Shown here: positions 11,101 through 24,927 of the stretch, in pieces
Layout of the letters: each line of letters starts with the position of its first letter
Numbering within the stretch: position 1 is the first letter of the stretch
Made by a program: the position numbers and the translations under genes
Source of the DNA: Acestrorhynchus altus
Taxonomy: Eukaryota > Chordata > Actinopteri > Characiformes > Acestrorhynchidae
Length of the DNA: 64,000 bases
Assembly (NCBI GenBank): GCA_034509495.1
Contig: CM067512.1
Coordinates: 5,289,959-5,353,958, forward strand
Direction of reading: 5' to 3'
Notes under the pieces: generated by a model
Told to the model about the DNA's origin: nothing
The model's input: only the letters and a program-made list of their open reading frames with translations
Database searches by the model: none

Positions 11101-14100
11101 GGAAGGATGGAGTGGGAGTCGTAGCTGGCAGGGGGAGCTCCAACGCTAGTCCAGAGGTAGTAGCTGCAGCCAGCCAAGGTTTGGCTAATAGCACTTCCTC
11201 TCAGCAGGATCATTCCAGTGGAAGATCTGCTGGCTTCATCAAGGAGAATGGCAGTGCCTCCCAGAGCCAAGATAAAGTGGGACCTCTTGCATCTGCAATA
11301 CTTTCTGTATCCACCCCAACGCCACCACCGCTAAAGCCTGCTCCATCTATGTTTTCAAACACCTTTCCATCTTTGGGCCAGATGCCCAACTTGGTGCCTG
11401 GAAATCCTGCTACCAAGTTGTCCCCAACAGCCCCAGCTGTGGAGAGGGAGGATGGTGTCCCCTCAGGCTTTCCAAAAACTGCTGCTCTAGTTTCTCCAGG
11501 CCCAGTCACGATTTCTTCACCTTCCCAGGATAACTCTCCAAGTGTGATTCTTTCAACGCCCCCGGACCTCAGCCAGAAGGCTCCCGTTTGGGTTGCTCCT
11601 CCAGAAGCAAGCCAAGTAAGCCAATATGTTTTTTGTTCACATCTTTGCTCTCTTTAATTTTAGTTAAGTTGGAATGTGTATTCTAAATAATGTTTTTGTT
11701 TTAGACAACGAAGACCACCACCCTTGCTGCAGGATTCAGCCCTTCACAGCCTAAACAGTCCAGCGGTGTAGTATTTGGTGAAGCTCCTGCACAGACAAAT
11801 GGTTCTTCCCAGGAGAACAAGTCCTTTGGATTTTATTTTGCCAACTCAAAAGAACCTCAGAAGCAGGCATCTGATCCATCACAGAACTTGTTCTTCCAAT
11901 GCATGTCCCAAACACAAGCTCAAAGCCCGAGCATCACTCAGGGCCAGACAAAGGACAGTAACTACTTCACAACCTTGTCGGAGTGCCTGAGCAAAGAGCC
12001 GCCAACCTTGTTCAAGGCTGCTGCTCCCTCTGAGGGCCTAAAAAAGGCAGTTGTAGCCTCTGCATCTGCAGGACTCTTTGGTTCTGCACCCCCTGGCAGC
12101 TTGGTGTCAATGAAAGAGCAGCCCAAAGTGCCTGATGCCAAGCCAGCAGGTAATGGAATTCTAATGACCAAGCCTTTTGGAGCAGGAGGGGAGCCACTGG
12201 GGAAACTGGCCACTGGTTTCCCCTCAGTTATTGGAAGCAGCCCTGCTGTAGTTTCAGCAGACATTTCCAAACCTTCTTTAGGGCTTGGGACCCCTTTGGG
12301 TTCGGGTTCCACTGGACTTAGTGGTGCTGGTGGTGGGATGAGAAACACTAGTAGTACAGTGCCCATTGGTGGATTTGGTTTGCTTTCTGGTGGCAATGCT
12401 TCAGAAAGTCACGAGAACTTGTTTCTGCAGGCCTCAAAAGAATCTAATCCATTTCTTACTTACAGTGGTGCTGTTTCACATGGTCCATTTAGTGGATTGT
12501 CCACCTCAAAACTGCCCTCATCAGTGTCCACTCCTCTGCCTGCAAGTACTTCTGGTACCCTTAACCAAGATCCACCTACATCAGATGGCCAACCAAATTT
12601 ATTCACCATGGTTGAACCTCCCAAGGGAATCCTATCTTCCCAGTTTGTTGGATCGTCTTCGTCTTCTTCCTCTTCTCCGGCATCTTTCATGTCCCAAGAA
12701 GGGCAACAGGTGCTCAAACCCAGCAAAGAGGGCTCAGAGGGTGGAGCTGGTGTCAACTCTGAAAGCAGTTTTGCAGAGGGTGAGGCTGCCCCTGTGCCCT
12801 TCGACCAGAAGTTCTCCCTGGATGATCGTGGCCAGACGAGCAAACGGGACTCTGACTCCAGCACGAACAGTGACTTGTCTGACCTGAGTGAGACTGAAGA
12901 TACCTCAGAACAGGGCCAGAAGCCTGGTGTCCAGCTTACTGGAGATGGGGCTGATGTACAAAAGCTTAAGCAGCAGGCTGCTGCTAAAAGCCGGCCGAGG
13001 AGTAAACCCATCAAAGGTAACCCATAGACCAACAAACGTTTGCCTCTTGTTTTGGAAATCTGACACAGGAATGGAGTATTTGAAGTTAGTATGTGGGTCA
13101 TGGTTAGTCCCAGTGATGGATGGCTGATTTTGTATTTCAGTAGGTCAGTCAGTGTTGAAGGACCAGAGTAAGGTGCGGCGGCTGAAACAGTCTGGTGAGG
13201 CCTTTCTGCAGGACGGCTCCTGTATCAATGTAGCACCCCACTTGCACAAGTGCCGGGAGTGCCGCCTGGAGCGCTACCGCAAGTCCCGTGACCAAGATTC
13301 AGACGATGACGATCCCAATGTTGCCTGCCGCTTTTTTCACTTTCGCAGGTAAGTTTGGAAGCTTGAAGTGGAGGTTTTACAAAACAAACCCAAATGTACA
13401 TCCTGTTTAGATTTTGAACAGTAGCTCTAAGGCCACTGGTGCTGTTTTTTGAAATCCACTGTGTCAGAAACTACATCAGAAAGTCTGCATTACCTGCATT
13501 TCAGCTTGACCTTGCCTGTGCCTTTCGAATTGGGGTACTTGAGCTCCAGTTGCCATTGTGTAAGGGGAAAATTGTAGGGCTAACAGATTTCAGAAGGTGA
13601 TTAGTGATATGCACATGCACATATACTTGGTTAACCACTCAGGGAACCAGTATATGAATATTAGGGTTGGTTACTGATCATGTTTGAACTGGTATGGTAC
13701 GGGTACCTGGAATTCACCTGTAATTTTTTGGTACTTTATCTTCTCTCTAAAAAATAAATATAATTTTTCGCTAGTGTGCGGTATTCTTTGAAGTAGTTTC
13801 CTCGTACATCATTTTGTTATTTATTTGCCACTTAACCCATATGGAAAACAAATACATTTGAAAATATAGGTAATTGCTGCAGTAGTTTGAAATGTATTTG
13901 AATCATATCTCTCATAGAGAAATTCATCTCCTATAATTATTATTGACACCTATGTAGTCAGTGTAGTGAGTGAGCGATCAAAAGAGAGATTGAGTCAGGA
14001 TATTTGCACACTGCCAATATAACACACCCTAAATATAAAGCACGGAGAAATGTGTAGTAAGCCAGCAATGCAAACAGATTCCCTCTGCAGTAGCTGTGAT

Positions 14101-17100
14101 TGCTGCAAATAAGGAGTCAAATTGACTCGGCTGCAAAGAATGAGCCAATCAATCTGGAACTTCAGTGTATTCTTAAGTAGTATCCTCATAAGAGGATTTT
14201 CAACATGAAGATGTGCAGAAATGAAAGTGATGGCTCAGTGAGATCACAGAATATGATCACAGAATATGAACTGAGATCTGAACTCTTTACCAGCCGTTAG
14301 GCACAACTAAATGGTGACTGTGAGCATGCTCTGAAGACTGAATGCTAGGTTATCAAACAAACTAAGATATATTACTGTAGCATTACTGTTTGGATGATCT
14401 GAGGTACTTTATTAATTAAACAAGTTAAAAAAGCCCTTTTATATAAATGCACTTTTTACAAAGGAGGCTAAAATAATGCAGCACAAGATAAGCAAAAGTT
14501 GACAACAATCATGTTTAGGTGCCAGAAATGCTGAACTTGCATGACCTTTAGCTAGTGATCTTAGTACTAATTACTGCCCTTCAGATGAGTTCATCATAAC
14601 GTTGAGTGCACAGTGAACACTGCCAAAAATGTATCTCAGTCTCAGTTGAATGAGATTTTTTTCCAGAAATAATGTTTAAGAAATTAACAAAATCATAGTG
14701 TACTCATGGTGCGTACAGGATTATGGTTCTTTGGAACAGTTTAATTTTCTAGATGTTCTCTAGAGGTCCAGAAACAAGAAAATATTTTGGTCTGAGAAGC
14801 TAACCTTAACAGCTAAGGAAAGATCTTGTATAGATATAAGTCCTTGTCACTGTCCAGTTTTGTACAGATTAACTATAGCTTTAACATGAAGTGAAGGCCA
14901 GTGCACACAGCATTTCTGTTCATTACAATATTTTTGTTAAATCCCCAATGGAAAGATGTAGCTGACATCTGATTACTTTGTCTGGAACTTTGCTGATTTA
15001 ATTCTTAACAATGCTCCCCAATCATCTCATGATCTTCACTAAAACTTGCTTATCATGTATTTCTCTTCTTGTACTAGACTGGCATTCACAAAGAAGGGTG
15101 TGCTTCGTGTGGAGGGATTTCTGAGCCCACAGCAGAGCGATAACATGGCCATGGGTTTGTGGCTCCCCTCCATAAATGCACTGGAAGGTCTCGATCTGGA
15201 CACATCCAAGTACATCCTGGCTAACGTAGGCGACCAGTTCTGCCAGCTTGTTATGTCTGAGAAGGAGGCGATGATGATGGTGGAGCCTCATCGTAAGAAA
15301 CTTCTTTATGCTTCTGTTCATCTGCTGTTCAGACTCTCTTAAGGCTTTCCCCTAAAGCCTTGATTCTTTGTGCAGAGAAAGTGGCGTGGAAACGAGCAGT
15401 GCGGGGCGTGAGGGAGATGTGTGATGTGTGCGAGACAACGCTATTTAACATCCACTGGGTGTGTCGCAAGTGTGGCTTCGGCGTCTGTCTGGATTGCTAC
15501 CGGCTAAGGAAGAACCGGCCACCTGATGGTGAGTGACTTCTGATGATTGATGTGTTTTCCCATTTCTGTCAACTGGTCTGTATACACTCTCCAAGCATTA
15601 GCAATATTGTGCTCAAACTGGGTGCTCTAAAAACAGCCTCAGTTCTGCATTGCATCATGCAGTTTTAGTCCACATTGATACAATTGTCATGCAATTCCTG
15701 CAACTTTTATAGAAGTGCTTTCATTCAATAAACCTCTCGTTTCACCACATCCCAAAAATTATACTGGATTCAGATCCTGTGACTTTTGCTCTGTTGCATG
15801 ATTTCTCATCATGCTGGAAGTAAACATTAGAAGATGGGTTAATTGTGGTCAGCATGTACATGGTGAGCATCAGTACTTAAGTATGTGTATGCCATTCAAG
15901 CGATGATTGATTGGTATTAACAGACCCAAAGCGTTTGGCGAAATCCCCACACCACCTTCACCGGCTTGCACTCTTGACACCATGCAGGTTGGCTCTGTGA
16001 ATTCATGCTGTTGGCACCAGGCTATGTCTTGTATGTATTTGCAGCTGCATCTTTTTGTTCTTGACTGACAAAAGTGCAGCCTGATGTGGTGTTCATTCTG
16101 AGAAGCTTTTGTGCTCACCACAAATTTAGAGTGCTTATCTGACTTAATATAGCCTTTCTGTCAGCACCAGCCAGTCTGCCCACTCTCTATTGACCACTCT
16201 TAATAAGATGTTTCCATTTGCAGAACTGCCACTCTTTCTATAGATTCTATAGATGGTGATGCAGATCTAATAAACAGCTCTAGAAATACCCAAACAAGCC
16301 CATCTTGTTTGCCATATTCAATGATATATCACATTTTTTCATTTCTGATGGTTGATGTGAATTATCTAAAGATAGTGATTGAAGCATGATTTTATTTATT
16401 TATTATTTATTTATTGTTCCTGCAAGGTTGTCTGATTAGGTGTTAATGCCATCAGCACTATTAGTTTGTTCTTTTGAATTTCTTTTATTCTCACTCATGC
16501 AGAGGTGGAAGAGCATCCAGATGATGAGGTTTTCGCATGGCTGAAGTGTGCAAAAGGTCAACCTCATGAACCCCAGAACCTTATGCCCACTCAAATTATA
16601 CCTGGCACAGGTAAGCATTCTCTTTTTCTTTCACAAGACTTTTTTTCCTTGTCTGTTTTTCCTGCCAGGACTGTCTAATATCTTGGGTCATGTTGTCCGT
16701 AGCACTGTATAATATAGGGGATATGGTGCACGCAGCGCGAGGCAAGTGGGGAATTAAGGCAAACTGTCCTTGTACGAGTCGACACAACAAACCTGCAGTG
16801 CGGCCCACTGCTCCCAATGGCCTTTCACAAGTAAGTCTTAATGTTCTGCAGACATTTTTAGGTGTTTCAAAAATAAATTGCTTGTCATAAAATGTCTGTC
16901 TGTATGTATGTATGTATGTATGTCTGTGTGTATGTATGTATGTTGAAGATACTAAGGAAATCATCTGAACCACTTGTTTTCCCCCTCGTGCAGTCTGGTG
17001 CAGCATCTAGTACGGGGAATGGCGCTTCCACCTCAACAACGCCCCGCCCAGAAGGAGATCCTACGACGCCTGTGCAAGTCAAAGTGGAACCTGCTGCAGA

Positions 17101-20100
17101 AGGAAGCAGTGCTGAAACATCCTCAGGCCCCAGCAGTGCCAGTAGTAACGCTGCACCTCCAGTCACTGTCCAGCCAGCTCCCTCCAAGGATATCAAAGGC
17201 AACCCCTCCTCTGCCCTCCACTGGCTTGCTGACCTGGCCACACAGAAGGCCAAAGAGGACTCCAAAGGTGGGCTTCTGTTTGGATTAGAGTGTAAAAGAA
17301 CTGTGAGTTTATTAGGGATTGAGTTGCTTCTTGAGGCCCCCATAAAGGTATTATGTTGTGTAGTTCTGTGTTTTTCTGATTGCATAAAAATAAGCTTTTC
17401 TTTTACTTAGTTTTTATGTATATGATTTGTGTAATGAATTTCCTAAAATTAGATTAAATAAACAAAAAAAATGCATTATACCGCCTTGCTTAACACTAAT
17501 GCAATTATATATGACACATATATGACTCCTGTGTCATGCATATTGTATTATCAACTTCAATGTTCTGTTTTCCTCTCTCTTCAGATTCGGGCTCTCTGCG
17601 GGCCATGATGGGTCGTGAAGCCCGTACTCCCTTTGGCCTGGATGCCTTCAGCACCCTCTCCAAACCAACTGGCCCCAGTCCCAAACTTTTCAACAGTCTA
17701 CTGCTGGGTTCTGGGCCAGCTCAGCCCAAAGCTGAGGGCACAAGTCTGCGTGATTTACTTAACTCTGGCCCAGGCAAACTGCCTCAGGCGCCTGATGGTG
17801 GAGTCCCCTTCCCCTCTGTGTTCTCTTCTTCGTCAGGGGTGGGTAAAATTATAAAAATGTTTTGCATGTTCTTAGAAACATAAAAACTGAACAATGTGCT
17901 CCCCATTTTTTCTGGCAGTCTGACAAGATGAAGGGTGGTCTACCAACCATTTTGGACCACATCATTGCTTCTGTGGTGGAGAACAAGAAGGCAGAAGGAC
18001 GTCGAGCCTCGGGCTCAGCAGAAACTGGAGAGCTGGGAAGTGTCCCGCGCAGAGAAGGGGTGATGGGCCTTAGTGTCCTGGACCCCCACACGTCCCACTC
18101 TTGGCTGTGTGATGGTAGACTTCTGTGCTTGCAGGATCCCAGCAACAGCAACAACTGGAAGATCTTTCGTGAGTGCTGGAAACAGGGTCAGGTAAGCAAC
18201 GGAGATTTGTCTGTGAATTTTATTTTCAAATTTCTGTTTTGGTAGCATAAGGTCAAGTTTGATTAGAGTATTTGACTGAAATACTGATGAAATGGAGTTC
18301 ATTTTATCTGAGGAGATAAAGTAATGTAGGTAATTTCTCAAGGAGTACCTAAATGATGTAGCGAACTGGATAAAAGCACACATCAATAAAAGGTGTGTGA
18401 TTGATAGATTTATAAAATGTTGGATAGTAGAGTTGTAGCCAAATGTTTTGAGAATGGCACAGATTTTTGGTTTTCAGAAATGTTGCTGCCTTTTTTAAAA
18501 GGTCGTGGTGCTTTTCATCTGTTTTCCATGGTTACCTCCAAGGTAATCATTGCATTGCATCAAAGGTTTAATATAGAAAGGTAATATAGAACCCATCAAT
18601 CAAACGTTAATCCATTCATCAAGAACTTCAAGGAGAGTGGTTTTATTGTGAGGAAGGCTTCAGGGTGCCCAAGAAAGTCAAGCAAGTGTCAGGACTGTCT
18701 TCTAAAGAGTTTGCAGCTACGAGATCAGGTCACCACCAGTGTATAGCAGGCTCAGGAATGGCAGAGGGCAGGTGTGAGTGCATCTGAACGTACAGTGAGA
18801 AAAAAAGCTTTTGGAGGATGGCTTGGTGTCAAGAAGGGCATCAAGGACAGACTGCCATTCTGCAGGAAGAACAGGAATTGGACTGCAGAAGACTGAGGGA
18901 AAGTTATTTTCTCTGACGAAGCCCCTTCAGACTGTTTGGGACATCTGGAAAAATTGTCTGGAGAAGAAAAGGTGAGCTACCATGAATACTGTCAACAGTG
19001 AAGCATCCTGAGACCATTCATCTGTGGGTTTGCTTCTCATTCATCTGTGGGTTCATTCAGAAAGGAACACTGCCATGAATAAAGAACGGTATTAAAACGT
19101 CCTCCAAGAACAGCTCCCAATGATCCAGGAGCAATTTGGAGATGAACAATGTTTTTTTCAGTTTGATGAAGCACCATGTCAGAAGCCTCAGTGAACAAAA
19201 CATTGATATTTTGGGTCCATGGCCAGGAAACTCCCTAAATCTCAATCCCATTAAGAACCTGTGGTCAATCTTCAAAAAGAGGGTGGACAAACAAAAACCC
19301 AGAAACTGATCGACTCTAAGCACTGATGAGGCAAGGATGGCTTGGCATCCCTCAAGATTTTGCCCAGAAGCTCATATCCATCATGCCAAGGCAAATTACT
19401 GAAGTCTTAAAGAAGGGTCAACACCATAAATATTAAGTCTTTCCTTTAACTCAATGTTTTAGTCAGTATGTGGTACAAGCATTCCATACATTTAATGTTG
19501 TAACATTTGACCAAAGGTTTAAAACTGGGGAAGCAAATTTTAAAAACAAAATTGTATGCCATTTTCAACTTTTAGCCACTGTATGTGTGAAACTATGTTT
19601 GATGGCCATTTGATTGTATGTTTGTTATTTAGCCGGTGCTGGTGTCAGGCATCCACAAGAAGCTTAAGAGTGCTCTGTGGAAGCCAGAAGCCTTCAGTGA
19701 GGAGTTTGGAGACCAGGACGTAGACCTGGTCAACTGTAGGAACTGTGCCATCATCTCTGACGTCAAGGTCAGAGACTTCTGGGATGGATTCCAGGTCATC
19801 TCCAGTGAGTGTAGCCACTTTCTTCAGATACAAGTCAGTTTGTTTAGATCTTTGTGTTTGCAGCTGTTTTATTCCCAAACATGCATTTTTCCTGTTTTTT
19901 TTTTTTTATCCTTGTGGTATGTGGATCATTGAAAGTCACATTGTAATCAAATGTGATTGTGATATAAGAATTCTTTTAGAAGTAATTTAGAAGTAATGTG
20001 ATTTTCTGAGTGCTCTAGAAGACATTTATTGGGAATCTTTTGAAAGTTAATCTATGTAATGTAAGCATTCCTTATCATTTGTTTTTATCATAGAACCATT

Positions 20101-23100
20101 AAAGGGAGTGTAGAGTAACACCCATGTTCTCTTAGACATCATCTCTCCTCTGTGAATTCTGTAGAACGATTACAGGGTACAGATGGGCAGCCAATGGTAC
20201 TGAAACTTAAAGACTGGCCTCCAGGGGAAGACTTCAGAGACATGATGCCCACACGGTATGTGATGATTTTTTTCCCCTGAGGATTTTAAAAGGGGAAAAA
20301 GTGCTTACACACTGAATTGATGTCATCTGTCCTCAGGTTTGATGACCTAATGGACAACTTGCCTCTGCCAGAGTACACTAAAAGAGATGGCCGACTTAAC
20401 CTGGCCTCCCGTCTTCCCAACTTCTTCGTGCGGCCAGATCTGGGCCCCAAGATGTACAATGCATATGGTGAGTCAAATATGTAATCTGGTTTATTTTGTA
20501 TTATAGCTGGAACTTCTGATTTATTTATTGATAGTGTTTGGTGCAAATGAAGCTCTCCAAGACCTGTTGCATAATTGAGTGTAATATTTTGGGTTTGATT
20601 TGATTTATTAATACTTTATTACCATGCTTCCTTCCATCTTTTCCTTTTTTGTTTGAGCTCTTTCTTGCCTTCCTCCCATTTCCTTCCCTTCACTTCCTTC
20701 TCTATTTACCTGCAGGTCTAATCTCTACGGAGGACCGGAAGGTTGGGACAACTAACCTGCATTTGGATGTGTCCGATGCCGTAAATGTGATGGTCTACGT
20801 GGGAATCCCCGAAGGAGACGATGACCATGAAAACGGTATGTAATCGTGTTGCATGTGTGTCTGTGCTTGATGGTCACTTTATTATTTATTTATTCATTCT
20901 TATAAGCACCGTTTAATTTAGAAAACAAACTTTCTTTCAACATTATGAGAATAAATGAAAGTGAGTGCTTGATTTTCATGAAGTGATGGTGAGGTGTCCA
21001 GTGTTCTTGCCTGAAGTCACCAGTGCTTTTTATTTATTTATTTATATTTTATTTTTATTTTATTTATTTATTTTTATTTATTTTGCCTGTGTATCTGTCT
21101 TAAACCCATTTCAGTGTGCTTTTTTCCTGCCATTACTCTTACTTGAGTCTGTCAACCCAGTGTTTTTTCCCTGTAGTTTTGCTCTGTCAGTTGTCAACCT
21201 GCCCTGCGAAAACGTATTGGTCTTGTATATCATAAGTATAGGGTCCTTACTAGGTGTCCCAGTCATACTCGGCTAGTTTCTTTGTAGACATTCTCCGCAG
21301 TAACATTGTGCATTCACACACACAGTTTATCCTCTAACAACTGATTATCTTTAAGTTGCCACTGACCTTTTAGAACCTTTAACTGGGCAGTCACTTCCCA
21401 AAATCACACCTGATTATAAAGCCCAGTAGCTCCCCAAGCTCCTTCTGGCTTTTAGCTCAGCACAGCTCTCGAGGGTCTTTTGCTTTTGTTTGATTGTGAC
21501 ACCATTTCTCATTCGCAGAAGCAGACCTCGCTGGATACAAAGGTCTGTGCATTTTTATTTAAAATTTGTCTCCCCTCTTAGGCATGACCCTCTACACTAA
21601 CCCCACTTTCATTTTTCTGTCTCTCCCTCATCACTTTCTACCCCCTTCATGTGGCATTTTGTGTACTGGTGTGTTTGGAAGAGATGGCTGTAGATAAAGT
21701 ACACAAGCAAGTCCATACACCTCTATACACCTGTTTATACACTGAGGACGCCAGATTATTAATTCTATAATTATATGAATTTTATTATAATAATTATATC
21801 ATACTTTTCTACAGACTGCAGTCAAATAAGAAACAGAAAAGAGAAGGCGTGAGGGTACTGTAAATAATCCGGTCTTAAATATAAGGGCAGATGTGTGTAT
21901 ATGGAATCAAAAATACTTTATGTAAATGGTTAATTCTGTAAATACCAAATACAGATCAGTGAATCCTTTTTTTTTTTTCGTGTTTCTCCTCTGGCCTCGA
22001 CCATTGCCTCATACCACTTAATCATTTATTAACAGTTTTTTTAAAATGGTCTGCGTTAAATACTTTCCCATGGTTTTTATTGCTGTCCACACATCAGAGT
22101 TCTTTGAGTGATACCGTGGAAATTTCCAAAAAGAAGCATGTCTGTAGTAGAAGTGAGTGCAAAGGGAGGTCTAAAAAAACTTCACATGATTATTTTAACC
22201 CAGATGTTACGAACATGGTTCTTTATGGAATCAAATATGGTTTAACCACTTAAATAATATTTTTAAAGCATCTTAATCATCAGTTTGTCTTTGTGAATGA
22301 TGGTTAAGAGGCAGTTTTGGGCATCTAGTTACTGAGAGGAGATTAGTGATGGTCTGAGGACATTTTCAGACTCTGGATCATTTTAACACTTGGTGGGATT
22401 CATTTGGGCAAGTATTGAATAATGGCACTCGGATGTGTATATAAAAAGCCTCAAACCCATGAGCAGAACTGGTCTTGGAGCAGTTTGTGGTGAGAATGTG
22501 GTCCTTGATCCAGATTTTTGATAAACAGATGCTGGAACCATTCTGAAGGTATAGTTTCAACCTCATGTATTGGCCATATACATTTACAAAAGCCAACTCT
22601 GCCTTTGCTCCATGTCAAATTGCACAGAACGCAGGACCTCCTCTTAGTATAAATTTTTTTGCTCCCACTGCAGACAGGTTTACTCAATAAGCAGAGAGAA
22701 CATTCATATGTGGGTTAGTGCAATTTTTCCCTCTGTGTGAAAACGTATTGATGGTGTATGTGGTGTATGTATTTGTGCAGTGACTGGTGTTTGGGGAGAC
22801 AATGGAATGACTTCTTGATTGCCCAACCCTAAATGGTCAGGTCAAAGGCACTCTTTGTTTATTTTTTTGTTCAGTTTCAGTCTTGCGCTCAACATCACAC
22901 ATCTGAACAAAGATCACCTAGATCTGTGCCACTTTTACGGTGGTCGGATGAATGCACCAATCTTAGCCGGCTGCTGATGGTTTCTCCAGAGTACATGATG
23001 TCATACACAGCCCTTCCTCCTTCCAGCATTGTGTCCTACTGAATGAGTCAGCAGCAGTCTTACTTCCAGTGGTGGTGCGGGTTTCAAATGAGGGAAAGGT

Positions 23101-24883
23101 TCTGCAGGCCTAGATTCCATACTGTCATGTGGTTGTGTAGTGGAATCTCCTCCTCACTCATTTATCCTTATTAAATCACTGTTTCTATTTCTTTATGCCC
23201 TGTACTGTGATTCATTTTAGTGCTAATATTTTGAAGAAATGTAATGCTGGGAATGATTTAATTATATTTATACATTTGTAAGCAACAAATCTGTCTTAAC
23301 ATTAGAAATTAGGAGTAATGTAATACTATAGTAGTTGTAACCTTGTAGAACTTTCCAATGTAATGTATTTATAGACAATATAATACTCTGCACATGATTG
23401 TACTGTTTTAATTGCTTCTCTGGACTCTGGAAAATGTCCATTTACCCCGTTGAAGTTGATTAGAGAATATCATCTCAGATAAAATTTGCATTGTATGTGT
23501 GAAGCTTTTATTTGTGCATAATTACTCAATGAGCTCTGTGTTGTGACCACAGAGGTCGCTGTGACCATAGAAGAAGGTGATGTGGATGAGATGACCAAGA
23601 GAAGGGTGTATGAGGCCAAGGAGAAACCAGGAGCACTCTGGCACATTTATGCTGCAAAGGATGCAGAAAAGATTAGAGAGCTTCTTCGCAAGGTAACCTT
23701 TACTGATATAGAACACCCAAATGTTCTTGCAGCTTCTCATGGCCATAGACCAACATCAAGATGGAAAACTCGCACATTACAAAATATAGATCAGAATGGG
23801 GTCTGTTCTCTTCTTGATTGTTTTTGTACCAACAACAGAGATAATGATTGGTCAAGAGTTCATAGCATAGAAATGGAACATGAGGTGAAAAAAATATGGC
23901 AATGCTGACATCCAAAGAAATGCAGGACATCAATACTAATAAACATTTACTGACAATATTTACACACATCACAATCTTATTCTCTTATGTAAAAGGTGGG
24001 AGAGGAGCAGGGTCAAGAGAATCCTCCAGATCATGACCCCATCCATGACCAGAGCTGGTATCTTGACCATATACTGCGCCGCCGGCTTTACGAGGAGTAT
24101 GGAGTGCAGGGCTGGTCGATTGTGCAGTTCCTCGGTGATGCAGTGTTTATTCCTGCTGGAGCGCCCCATCAGGTGAGCATCTTTGACCAGGAGTGTAGAT
24201 GTCATTAATTCCCAATTTTGCACAGAAACATTCAGTAGATCATAAAATCGCATGCATTACCACAATATACACAGTTTGACTATTTTTGGATAATATTTTT
24301 TAAGTGGTGAATGTATGTCTGTCATGACCCTTTTGTTGTTTGGACAATATATTTATTGTGCTAGAAATAATTGTGATAAATGGCGATTGTCATTTTATGC
24401 CACTGATATAATAATAAATTAATAGCATAATAATACAATTTTAAAGAGCAAAGAAGAATATTCCATAACATAAGGACTTTAAATGAATAAAACGTCTACA
24501 AAATATATGTAAAATGTTTGTAAAGTTGGACACAACCTGTAATTTCGAGGTCAGCAAAAATGATTGGTTATGTTCATTTATTGTATAAGTTAATAAAGTT
24601 TAAAATTAGCCTAAGAATTTAATTTGACCAAAAAACATATATTTATTAAAAATAAAATACAAAAGTAAAAAAATGACAACCCCAAATCTGTAGTAAAAAT
24701 ATAACAAAACATTTATTATTATTATCAGTGCCTGGTATGGTGTTGATTAAAATTTAGATTTTGTTTTTATGATCTTTTTCTGAGCATTTATTAAGTGTTT
24801 GAATCAATTATAATGGATTAGAAGATTCCATTATTGTTTGTGATTAATCATGAGCTAATTTGATTTGCACAGATTCTCTCAAC

Positions 24884-24927
<44 letters not shown>

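Larger units (their letters stand above)
20836..23552. other. kdm3b intron 20
   Basis: The largest kdm3b intron (2.7 kb). Apart from the candidate microexon and A/T-rich tracts no known element is recognised. Unique-looking stretches at 22370-22700 and 22800-23160 are unassigned. Confidence 0.4.

Noticed and set aside
12460..13101. 213-codon ORF on the - strand over kdm3b exon 8
   Set aside because: It mirrors the serine-rich coding exon. The + strand frame carries conserved KDM3B anchors and correct splice sites.
18426..19588. Active autonomous Tc1 transposon
   Set aside because: Stop codons and indels interrupt the transposase frame and the terminal repeats have diverged.
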